Shown here: piece by piece, positions 41,354-48,593 of the stretch
How positions within the stretch are numbered: position 1 is the first letter of the stretch
Layout: the number at the start of each line of letters is the position of its first letter
Assembly (NCBI GenBank): GCA_902795345.1
Contig: CADBKO010000020.1
Location: 1 to 53,139, forward strand
Origin: Oscillospiraceae bacterium
GTDB lineage: Bacteria > Bacillota > Clostridia > Oscillospirales > Oscillospiraceae
Reading direction: 5' to 3'
DNA length: 53,139 bases
Notes under the pieces: model-generated
The model's input: only the letters and a program-made list of their open reading frames with translations
Database searches by the model: none
Told to the model about the DNA's origin: nothing
Made by a program: the position numbers and the translations under genes

Positions 41354-42442
41354 TTATTTCTGTTCCTGGGAGTTCAGGTATTTTTTCACCATCAGCGCCA
41401 CCTTGAAGACGATGGCATGGTCGAATTCCCGCAGGTCCAGCCCCGTCAGCTTCTTGATCTTCTCCAGCCGGTAGACCAGGGTATTGCGGTGGACAAACAG
41501 CTTGCGGGAGGTCTCGGACACATTCAGGTTGTTCTCGAAGAAGCGGTTGATGGTCTCCAGGGTCTCCTGGTCCAGGGCGTCGATGGGGCTTTTCTTGAAT
41601 ACTTCCCCCAGGAACATCTCGCAGAGGGTCCGGGGCAGCTTGTAGATGATGCGCCCGATGCCCAGGTTATCATAATGGATGATCATTTTGTCGTCGTCGA
41701 AGACCTTGCCCACCTCGATGGCGACCTGGGCTTCCTTGTAGCGCTCCGCCAGCTGCCTGAGATGGCCTGAGACGCTGCCCACGCCGATGACGGGCTTGAT
41801 GAACAGCTCGGAGGTCAGGGTGTCCTCGATCTGCTGGGCATACTTATCCAGCTCCCGCCCGTCGCTTCCGGCGGTCAGCTCCTTGATGAGCACCACATCC
41901 GTGTCGTTGACGCTGAAAATAAAGTCCTTCTGCCGGTCCGGGAAAAGGTTCTGCAGGACTTCCACCGTGGCGCTGTCCACCTTTTCCGGCAGGCGGATGA
42001 GCAGCACGCCCCGGGGCGCCGTCACGTCGATGTGCAGCTCCTTGGCCCGGGAGTACATGTCCACCAGCAGGGTATTGTCGGAGATGATGTTCTTGATATA
42101 GACCGACTTGTCGAATTTCTCCTCATAGTTCAGCTTGGCCTCGTTGAAGGCGATGGCGGCCAGGCGGCAGATCACCTGGGAATCGCCGTCCTCCCCTTCC
42201 ACAAAGACCGCATAGTCAAAGCGGGCATTCTGCCCGCCCAGGACGCAGAAGGTCCTGCCGTCGTGGACGGTGACGGGCTTCCCGCTGGCGAGGATGGCCA
42301 TGCTGGCCCCCTCCAGCTCGGAACCCACCAGGTTGAGGGCGCTGCAGGCCTGCACGCTCCCATCGGCGTCGATGATGCCGATCACCTTGTCCGTGACTTC
42401 CTTCATCTGCACGATCACGCTCTGAAAGATTCTGGCTGACAT
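41354..42442 (-). CDS. PucR/CdaR-type transcriptional regulator
   Basis: A 362-aa regulator. The N-terminal part (VTDKVIGIIDADGSVQACS) is like the sugar diacid recognition domain of CdaR; the middle GGDEF-like region and the C-terminal PucR helix-turn-helix (NLNVSETSRKLFVHRNTLVY) are well preserved. Although CdaR members control diacid use, this version is regularly found directly before ftsE in Clostridia, so it may respond to a wall- or metabolism-derived ligand. It is the first gene of the operon with ftsEX, the M23 peptidase and ctpA. Confidence 0.9.
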   Translation of the reverse strand: MSARIFQSVIVQMKEVTDKVIGIIDADGSVQACSALNLVGSELEGASMAILASGKPVTVHDGRTFCVLGGQNARFDYAVFVEGEDGDSQVICRLAAIAFNEAKLNYEEKFDKSVYIKNIISDNTLLVDMYSRAKELHIDVTAPRGVLLIRLPEKVDSATVEVLQNLFPDRQKDFIFSVNDTDVVLIKELTAGSDGRELDKYAQQIEDTLTSELFIKPVIGVGSVSGHLRQLAERYKEAQVAIEVGKVFDDDKMIIHYDNLGIGRIIYKLPRTLCEMFLGEVFKKSPIDALDQETLETINRFFENNLNVSETSRKLFVHRNTLVYRLEKIKKLTGLDLREFDHAIVFKVALMVKKYLNSQEQK

Positions 42443-42572
42443 ACGGAATCCTCCCCATGTGCCGGCTATAAGGCACGGCTGTATTTCTCTGTCTGTCCGG
42501 GCGCTTCGGCGTTTTGACGAATCCAGGGCTTCCGCCGCCGCCGGGAACTGGTCTTTTTATCCTTATTATATG

Positions 42573-42601
42573 ATAATACCTGTTTTTGTCGTATATTTCA
42601 A
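42573..42601 (-). promoter_or_regulatory. Predicted promoter of the regulator-ftsEX-M23-ctpA operon
   Basis: Minus-strand TTGAAA (42596-42601) and TATTAT (42573-42578) with a 17-base spacer; a second TATAAT overlaps a few bases downstream. The leader to the ATG at 42442 is about 125 bases. Confidence 0.55.
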
Positions 42602-42654
42602 TAGCTGGCCCCCGGCGGAATGAGAAAAATATTTGTGAATTTCCACAAAGCGCC

Positions 42655-42691
42655 AAAAAACACCGGAGACGGCAGATCCCGTCCCCGGTGT
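42655..42691 (-). terminator. Rho-independent terminator after the zinc-ribbon gene
   Basis: On the minus strand ACACCGGGGACGG pairs with CCGTCTCCGGTGT (one mismatch) and is followed by six T residues. Confidence 0.8.
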
Positions 42692-42708
42692 TGCGCTTCC
42701 TTATATGC

Positions 42709-43263
42709 TTATTTCAGGAGGCGGAACTTGCCCACCAAAGGCAGTTCCTTGGCACGGCCGTTGGCCGCGTTGACGATGCCGATAATCATGAGGATGAACC
42801 CGATCAGCCCGCCGACAGTACCCAGCAGCCACCAGATGCGCCGCAGGATGGCGACGATCACCCAGCAGATCAGCAGGATCAGGCCCTGGTTGGAGTGATA
42901 GCGGGCGAAGGGGGAATCCTTGCGGGCGAAGATGGGGATCAGCACCAGGATGCCCAGATACGCCAGGATCGACATGCCCTTGTTGTTGTTCACATCGTCC
43001 GTGTCAAAGGAGCTGGTGGTGTCCGGCGTCTCGTTGAGCTGGGCCACCTTGCTGCCGAAGTCCTCCGCAGGCGCAGGGGCGGGAGCGGGCTGCTGCTGCG
43101 GCGCGGCCTGGGCTTCCTGTTCGGGGGCGGGGGCAGCCTGAACGGGCCCGTCGTCAAAGCTGGGGGCCGCAGGGGCAGCCGGCGCTTCGATCTGTGTGCC
43201 GCAGTTGGTGCAGAAGCGCTTGCCATCTTCCAATTTGGTTCCGCAATTGGGGCAGAATGCCAT
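42709..43263 (-). CDS. Zinc-ribbon membrane protein (DUF4870-like)
   Basis: A 184-aa protein. The N-terminus is a zinc ribbon (FCPNCGTKLEDGKRFCTNCG) with two CxxC pairs; residues about 28-70 are Ala/Pro/Gln-rich and flexible; the C-terminal half has the DUF4870-like membrane pattern (ILAYLGILVLIPIF, FARYHSNQGLILLICW, VGGLIGFILMIIGIV). AGGAGAG precedes the ATG at 43263. The function is unknown; it lies alone with its own terminator. Confidence 0.85.
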   Translation of the reverse strand: MAFCPNCGTKLEDGKRFCTNCGTQIEAPAAPAAPSFDDGPVQAAPAPEQEAQAAPQQQPAPAPAPAEDFGSKVAQLNETPDTTSSFDTDDVNNNKGMSILAYLGILVLIPIFARKDSPFARYHSNQGLILLICWVIVAILRRIWWLLGTVGGLIGFILMIIGIVNAANGRAKELPLVGKFRLLK

Positions 43264-43324
43264 CTCTGTCTCTCCTTTTTCTGATTTTCCTTTGCAGCCG
43301 GGCGGGCTTGCCCGGCGCAGAAGC

Positions 43325-43363
43325 AAAGGAAGGCTGAAAAGCATCGCTGCTTCCCAGCCTTCC
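43325..43363 (-). terminator. Probable terminator after the MsmX-like gene
   Basis: On the minus strand GGAAGGCTG (43355-43363) pairs with CAGCCTTCC (43328-43336), then TTTGCTTCT follows. The T tract is interrupted. Confidence 0.5.
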
Positions 43364-43414
43364 GCTGTTTACCGATTCTGCGGAAAAGCCGCAGCGAAGG
43401 GAATTAGGACCGGA

Positions 43415-44533
43415 TCAGTTGGTGATGGTCTTCTCGGTGTCGTAGTCGAACAGGTGGACGCGGGTGGTATCCACGCAGAGGCGGACCTTATCGCCCATCT
43501 TGCAGTTGGTGGTGCCGGTGGTGACGACGGCGGTCATGCTGATGTCGCCGTTGGTCAGGTACAGGTTGGTGTCGGCGCCCAGCAGCTCGGTCATATCCAC
43601 CTCGGCCTCGATGACCCGGTTGGGATACTTGGCCATCAGCTCTTCGTCGGCATGGATGTCGTTGGGGCGGATGCCGAAGATGACCTTCTTGCCGGCATAA
43701 GCCAGGACCTCGGGCTTCCTGCCCTTCTCCTCGGGCAGAGCGATCTTGCAGTTCTCACCGAAGGTCAGGTAGGTGACGCCGTTCTCGTCCACGATCTCGC
43801 CCTCGCCGGTGTTCATCTGGGGAGTGCCGATGAAGGTGGCGACGAAGAGGTTGGCGGGAGCTTCGTACAGGGTCTGAGGAGCGGCCACCTGCTGGATGAA
43901 GCCGTCCTTCATGACGACGATCCTGGTGCCCATGGTCATGGCCTCAGTCTGGTCATGGGTGACGTAGATGAAGGTGGTGGCCAGCTTCTTGTGGAGCTTG
44001 GCCAGCTCGCTGCGCATCGCGGTACGCAGCTTGGCGTCCAGGTTGGAGAGAGGCTCGTCCAGGAGGAAGACCTTGGGGTTACGCACGATGGCGCGGCCCA
44101 GGGCGACACGCTGGCGCTGGCCGCCGGACAGAGCGGCGGGCTTGCGGTCCAGCAGGTGCTCGATCTCCAGGATCTGGGCAGCTTCGGCGACGCGGCGCTT
44201 GATCTCGTCCTTGGGCATCTTGCGCAGCTTCAGGCCGAAGGCCATGTTCTCGAAAACGGTCATATGGGGATAGAGGGCGTAGTTCTGGAACACCATGGCG
44301 ATGTCGCGCTCTTTCGGAGCAACGTCGTTGACCAGCTTGCCGTCGATGTACAGCTCACCGAGGGTGATCTCTTCCAGACCGGCGATCATACGCAGGGTGG
44401 TGGACTTGCCGCAGCCGGAAGGACCGACCAGGATGATAAACTCCTTGTCCTCAACATCCAGGTTGAAATCGGAGACTGCGGTGACGCCGCCGGCATACTT
44501 CTTATAGATGCCCTTCATGGTAACGCTAGACAT
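43415..44533 (-). CDS. Carbohydrate ABC transporter ATPase (MsmX/UgpC type)
   Basis: A 372-aa ATPase of the MalK/UgpC/MsmX class. The domain has Walker A GPSGCGKSTTLRMIAGL, signature LSGGQRQRVALGRAI, Walker B FLLDEPLSNLD and H-loop THDQTEA; the C-terminal TOBE/OB domain follows with VIFGIRPNDIH. It stands without permease or binding-protein genes, which suggests it serves several sugar importers, as MsmX does. GGAGG lies about eight bases before the ATG at 44533. Monocistronic by promoter and terminator. Confidence 0.95.
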   Translation of the reverse strand: MSSVTMKGIYKKYAGGVTAVSDFNLDVEDKEFIILVGPSGCGKSTTLRMIAGLEEITLGELYIDGKLVNDVAPKERDIAMVFQNYALYPHMTVFENMAFGLKLRKMPKDEIKRRVAEAAQILEIEHLLDRKPAALSGGQRQRVALGRAIVRNPKVFLLDEPLSNLDAKLRTAMRSELAKLHKKLATTFIYVTHDQTEAMTMGTRIVVMKDGFIQQVAAPQTLYEAPANLFVATFIGTPQMNTGEGEIVDENGVTYLTFGENCKIALPEEKGRKPEVLAYAGKKVIFGIRPNDIHADEELMAKYPNRVIEAEVDMTELLGADTNLYLTNGDISMTAVVTTGTTNCKMGDKVRLCVDTTRVHLFDYDTEKTITN

Positions 44534-44581
44534 ACAATTAACCTCCAACTATTTTTCAAGACTCTCTTGAATTTTAGGATA

Positions 44582-44610
44582 ATGATAGCATATTTGTCCG
44601 GATTGCGCAA
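44582..44610 (-). promoter_or_regulatory. Predicted promoter for the MsmX-like gene
   Basis: Minus-strand TTGCGC (44605-44610) and TATCAT (44582-44587) with a 17-base spacer, directly after the rsuA stop. Confidence 0.5.
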
Positions 44611-44638
44611 TTTCTCTATCTGACAAAGCTCAATTCGT

Positions 44639-45367
44639 TTATTTGTGCAAATTGTCCGATTCTTCACAAATTCTCCGGCGTTCCTCCTCCGTCAGGGCAC
44701 GGAACTGCCCGGGAGCCAGCCCGGGGTCCAGCTCCACGCCCCCCACGGACAGGCGCTTCAAGTACTTCACCTTCGTCCCGGCGGCGATGGACATGCGCTT
44801 GACCTGGTGGTATTTCCCTTCCCGGAGAAACACCCGGGCGCTCATGCGGTCCGGCGCCGGGACAAGCCGGGCCGGGAGGCAGGCTTCCCCGTCCTCCAGC
44901 ACCGCGCCGGCGGAAAACAGCGTTTCCGCCCCTTCCGGGAAGGGCCGGTCCACCTCGATGTAGTATTCCTTCTCGATGCCGCTCTTGGGGGAAATGACCC
45001 GGTGGCAGAAATCCCCGTCGCTGGTGAGGAGGAGCAGGCCCTCGCTGTCCTTATCCAGCCGCCCCGCCGGAGAGAGGTTCCGCCGCCGCAGCTCCGGGGG
45101 CAGCAGCGCCAGCACCGTGGGGGCCCTGGGGTCCTCCGTGACGCTGAGATAGCCCGCGGGCTTGTTCATCATCAGATAGAGGTATTCCTGCCAGCTGGCC
45201 CTTTCCCCGTCCAGGCGGACGTCGGAATCGCTGTCGCAGTGCGCCGCCGGGTCCGTCACGGCCTTTCCCTCCACCGTGACGCGCCCGGCGCGGATGACCT
45301 TCTTGGCCTCGCTGCGGGTGCAGAGCCCCGCTCCGGCGATCAACTTGTCCAAGCGCATGACAGGCAT
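44639..45367 (-). CDS. Small-subunit-type rRNA pseudouridine synthase (RsuA/RluB family)
   Basis: A 242-aa enzyme with an N-terminal S4 domain (RLDKLIAGAGLCTRSEAKKV) and the RsuA-type catalytic domain. The catalytic Asp is in SPAGRLDKDSEGLLLLT; YHQVKRM is the other signature. It modifies a uridine in 16S or 23S rRNA. GGAAGGGAA precedes the ATG at 45367; a second in-frame ATG lies three codons later. Longer upstream frames are not supported. Confidence 0.93.
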   Translation of the reverse strand: MPVMRLDKLIAGAGLCTRSEAKKVIRAGRVTVEGKAVTDPAAHCDSDSDVRLDGERASWQEYLYLMMNKPAGYLSVTEDPRAPTVLALLPPELRRRNLSPAGRLDKDSEGLLLLTSDGDFCHRVISPKSGIEKEYYIEVDRPFPEGAETLFSAGAVLEDGEACLPARLVPAPDRMSARVFLREGKYHQVKRMSIAAGTKVKYLKRLSVGGVELDPGLAPGQFRALTEEERRRICEESDNLHK

Positions 45368-45481
45368 AGTTTTTCCCTTCCGTTCATATGAATCTTCCGA
45401 TGAACCGCCGCCCGGGGAAGGCAGCGCCGCGCTGCTGACGGCGCGCACGCAAGCCGCTGACGGCAGGAAATGGAGGAAAGC

Positions 45482-45952
45482 ATGTTTGTCTTTACCGCAA
45501 AACTGAATCGAAAGAGCGCCGTCGCCGCCGTGGTGGTCGCGGCGCTGCTGCTGATCGCCGTGATCCTGCTGGTAAGCCTGCACAGCATCGGCGGCGGCAA
45601 GCCCGCGCCGGAAAAGACCGGCATCACCGACGCCTCCGACGCGGCCCGCTATTTGGCCGGGCTGGGCTGGCAGGTGGAGCCCCAGCCTCTGGAGGTCCGG
45701 GACCTGGTGATCCCCCGCAGCTTCAGCGGCGTCTACGCCGATTACGCCGCGCTCCAGACGAAGCAGGGCTATCCCCTGACGGAATACGGCGGCATGGAAG
45801 CCCGGCGCTATTCCTTCAAGGTGCTGAACCACCCCAGCGGGGCGGACAGCATCGTCGCCGACCTGGTCGTCTGCGGGCAGACGGTCATAGCCGGCGACAT
45901 ACAATCCACGGCCCTGGACGGCTTCATGACGGGCCTGAAGGGAGAAACCTGA
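45482..45952 (+). CDS. DUF4830 membrane-anchored protein
   Basis: A 156-aa protein with one N-terminal span (VAAVVVAALLLIAVILLVSL) and a DUF4830-type outside domain (YLAGLGWQVEPQPLEV, LQTKQGYPLTEYGG, ARRYSFKVLNHPSG). The family is common in Firmicutes with no known role. I choose the ATG at 45482 with GGAGG five bases before; the ATG at 45470 lies inside that region. It is divergent from rsuA and convergent with the acetyl-CoA synthase cluster. Confidence 0.85.
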   Translation: MFVFTAKLNRKSAVAAVVVAALLLIAVILLVSLHSIGGGKPAPEKTGITDASDAARYLAGLGWQVEPQPLEVRDLVIPRSFSGVYADYAALQTKQGYPLTEYGGMEARRYSFKVLNHPSGADSIVADLVVCGQTVIAGDIQSTALDGFMTGLKGET

Positions 45953-45976
45953 CAGCCCGCGACTGCGCTCCCCTTT

Positions 45977-46165
45977 GGCTCCCTCTCGGAGGGAGCCAGC
46001 GCCGAAAGACAGCTGCTGCCAAAAATCACCCGGAACCCTCGGTGGGGGCAAAGCGGCGCAGAAGAAGTCCGAGACGGCGCGCCGGAACGTATCAAAGCTG
46101 CTGATTCGATGCTCTGACTCCCCCGCCCCCTTCGCGGGAGTCCCCTCGGGGAGTGGCCAAAAAGG
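45977..46165. repeat. Intergenic region with GC hairpins, probable dispersed repeat
   Basis: Contains the perfect hairpin GGCTCCCTC-TCG-GAGGGAGCC (45977-45997), and, near 46,126-46,153, GACTCCCCCGC/GCGGGAGTC with two extra C and CCCCTCGGGG. Neither is followed by a T run, so these are not ordinary terminators. From memory, similar GGCTCCCTC...GAGGGAGCC units are widespread between genes in gut Firmicutes. Confidence 0.5.
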
Positions 46166-46172
46166 AATGGAG

Positions 46173-46784
46173 TCAGAATCTTCCCTTCATGGCGTCCAGG
46201 ATCACGTCGCCGCAGTAGGCCAGGTCCTCCGCGCTGAAGGCCAGGGAGATATTGCTGGAGAAGAGGAACTGGGCGGAGGGGGGAAATTCCTCCTCCCCCG
46301 GCCACACCGTCAGGCGGACGGTGAGCTCCGGCAGGAAGGGGATGTCGTAGCTGACGCCGCTCCCCGCGGGGACTTCCCTGCCCCCGATGCTCCGGCAGGC
46401 CTCGCTGAATTTCTCCGGCGAATTTCCGTAGGAGAAGGCCAGGCGGCTGATGCAGCGGCCCCGGAACTGGGTGAGGTAGGTCTCCCCCCAGGGCAGCTCC
46501 GCATAGGAAAGCATCTTCCCCGTGGCCGGGGCCAGAGCGCCCCCCGTCAGCAGCCGCAGCAGCAGGATGCAGGCATTGGGCCGCAACTCATTGCCGGAAG
46601 AAGCCCAGCGGGCCTCTCCTTCCGGCCAGGAGACCAGCACCTCCCGGTCCAGGAGCCGGGTGCGGAAGCAGCCGTCCATGTAAGGGACCCCCGTCCGCCC
46701 GGAGACCGCCGCCGGGTCCATCCCGGCCAGCATCGCCCGGTAGTGCAGCAGGGGCTGCTCGTTCTTGTTGTCCTTTACTTCCAT
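46173..46784 (-). CDS. DUF3786 protein
   Basis: A 203-aa cytosolic protein of the DUF3786 family (YRAMLAGMDPAAVSGRTGV, LLDREVLVSWPEGEARW, then LSYAELPWGETYLTQFRGR). Members commonly occur with corrinoid or acetyl-CoA pathway genes in anaerobes, which fits this position, one base after the RACo-type gene. No catalytic motif stands out. It is the last gene of the cluster. Confidence 0.85.
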   Translation of the reverse strand: MEVKDNKNEQPLLHYRAMLAGMDPAAVSGRTGVPYMDGCFRTRLLDREVLVSWPEGEARWASSGNELRPNACILLLRLLTGGALAPATGKMLSYAELPWGETYLTQFRGRCISRLAFSYGNSPEKFSEACRSIGGREVPAGSGVSYDIPFLPELTVRLTVWPGEEEFPPSAQFLFSSNISLAFSAEDLAYCGDVILDAMKGRF

Positions 46785-46785
46785 A

Positions 46786-48465
46786 TCAGTCGAACAGGGT
46801 GGCGTCCGTATGGGGGATGAAGCAGGAAGCCACGAACTCCTCCATATAGCCAGGATGGGTGGACAGCTCCATATAGGTCATGTTGTGGGCCAGGTCGAAT
46901 ACCTTTTCCGTGGCCTCGTCGGAGAGGAGCATGGCGCAGGCCCCGGTGAGGGAGGAGTTGCCGATGTAGCTGAATTCCTCCAGGGGCAGCTTGGGCAGCA
47001 TGCCGATGGTGATGGCCTTTTCGATGTCGATGCCGCTGCCGATGCCTCCGGCGATCATCATGTGCTGCAGGTCGTCCACCGTCAGTCCCGCCCCGTCCAG
47101 CATGGCGCGGGTGGCGGAGAAGATGGCGCCCTTGGCCTTGATGAAATTGTCGATGTCCCCCTCGTTGAGGGTGATCTCATAGCCGGTGCCGCTCTCCTCT
47201 GCAAAGGCCACCACATAGTAGCCGATGCCGTAGGCGTCATGGCCGATGCGCCGGTTCTCCCGGACGAAGCGGCCCTTGGGGCTGATGGCCCCGCAGTTGA
47301 ACAGCTCGGCGATGATGTCGATGAGGCCGCTGCCGCAGAGGCCGATGGGCTTCTCCCCCGGCTCCCCCACCACGTCGTAGGTGGGGTCCAGGGTCTCCGG
47401 GTCGATGGTCACGCCCTGGACGGCCCCGGTGGTGGCCCGCATGCCGCAGCTGATCTCGCCGCCCTCGAAGGCAGGCCCGGCGGAGCAGGCGCAGGTGAGC
47501 ATATAATCCCGGTTGCCCAGCACCAGCTCGCCGTTGGTGCCCAGGTCGATGAACAGGGTCAGGTCGTCCTGGTTCCAGAGGAGGGTGGTGAGGACGCCGG
47601 CGGTGATGTCGCCGCCCACATAGGACCCCACGTTGGGGGCCAGGATCACGGGGGCGTCCGCCTTGCCGGGGATGCCCAGGTCGGAGGCCGTCTTGCCGTG
47701 GAGCTCCAGGAACTCCGGCTCGTAAGGCTCCATGCGGATGGTCTGGGCGTCGGCCCCCACCAGGAGATGCTCCATGGTGGTGTTGCCCGCGATGACGAAG
47801 CGGCTGATCTCCCCGGCTGAATGGCCCGAAGAAGCGCACAGGGAATCCAGCAGGGGGATCAGGGTCTCCTCCCGCACGGCATGCCGGAGCTTTTCCCGCC
47901 CGCCTTCCTTGGCGGACTGGATGATGCGGTTGATGACGTCGGCCCCGTAGCGGATCTGATTGTTGCCCGCGCTGGCCTTGGCCAGGATGTGGCCGGAAGC
48001 CAGGTCCAGCATGGCGGCGGTGACGGTGGTGGTGCCGATGTCCACGGCCACGCCGATGCCCTCCGCCGCGGTGCCTCGGCGGAGGCCGGTGCTGAAAATG
48101 CCCTCCAGGGCCTTTTCATAGCGCTCGATCTCCTCCCGGGAGGAGAGATCCGCCGTGCGGATATCGCTGGCAAAGGCTCCCGCCTCCGTGGGCACGATGA
48201 AGGTGGCGTTGCCCATCACCTTGCTCTGGCAGGCCAGGCGCCAGCCCTCCGCATATTCCTCGCCCGTGAGGTGGCGGCTGTTGTCCGGATGCTCCACCGC
48301 CCCGGCGATGAGGCGCAGGCGGCATTTGCCGCAGACGCCGTTGCCGCTGCAGGGCGCGTCGATCTTCACGCCGGCCTTCTGAGCCAGCTCCAGGATGTTG
48401 TCGCCCGCGTCGGCGGCGACCTTCACATCCGCGCTGTTGGGGATCTTGAAAACGACAGTAAACAA
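46786..48465 (-). CDS. RACo-type corrinoid activation ATPase with 2Fe-2S domain
   Basis: A 559-aa reductive activator that restores Co(II) corrinoid iron-sulfur protein to Co(I) with ATP. The 2Fe-2S plant-type ferredoxin domain shows CSGNGVCGKCRL with the fourth Cys in RLACQSKV; the C-terminal ASKHA-like domain has AVDIGTTTVTAAML, FVIAGNTTMEHLL and FIDLGTNGELVLG. No ATG is close to the N-terminus; I choose TTG at 48465, with AGAGGA before it (VVFKIPNS follows). Longer forms from the ATG at 48552 lack similarity. Its partner CoFeSP genes are not in the window. Confidence 0.88.
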   Translation of the reverse strand: MFTVVFKIPNSADVKVAADAGDNILELAQKAGVKIDAPCSGNGVCGKCRLRLIAGAVEHPDNSRHLTGEEYAEGWRLACQSKVMGNATFIVPTEAGAFASDIRTADLSSREEIERYEKALEGIFSTGLRRGTAAEGIGVAVDIGTTTVTAAMLDLASGHILAKASAGNNQIRYGADVINRIIQSAKEGGREKLRHAVREETLIPLLDSLCASSGHSAGEISRFVIAGNTTMEHLLVGADAQTIRMEPYEPEFLELHGKTASDLGIPGKADAPVILAPNVGSYVGGDITAGVLTTLLWNQDDLTLFIDLGTNGELVLGNRDYMLTCACSAGPAFEGGEISCGMRATTGAVQGVTIDPETLDPTYDVVGEPGEKPIGLCGSGLIDIIAELFNCGAISPKGRFVRENRRIGHDAYGIGYYVVAFAEESGTGYEITLNEGDIDNFIKAKGAIFSATRAMLDGAGLTVDDLQHMMIAGGIGSGIDIEKAITIGMLPKLPLEEFSYIGNSSLTGACAMLLSDEATEKVFDLAHNMTYMELSTHPGYMEEFVASCFIPHTDATLFD

Positions 48466-48537
48466 GGCTCGATCCTCTTTCCATTCACGTACTGAGCCGC
48501 GGGCAAGATCCGGAAAAGTCCGGGGAAACGCTCTGCG

Positions 48538-48564
48538 CCGGGCCGGGGACATGCTCCGGCCCGG
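48538..48564 (-). other. GC hairpin between acsB and the RACo-type gene
   Basis: CCGGGCCGG (48538-48546) and CCGGCCCGG (48556-48564) pair perfectly over nine bases. No T run follows. It may protect the acsB mRNA 3' end or attenuate downstream expression. Confidence 0.4.
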
Positions 48565-48593
48565 TGCAGCTCTTGCTTATTCGCAGCTCGGGT

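Noticed and set aside
46786..48552. RACo-type gene starting at the ATG at 48552
   Set aside because: The extra residues are Arg/Pro-rich without similarity and overlap the intergenic hairpin; a TTG with a ribosome-binding site fits the ferredoxin domain start.
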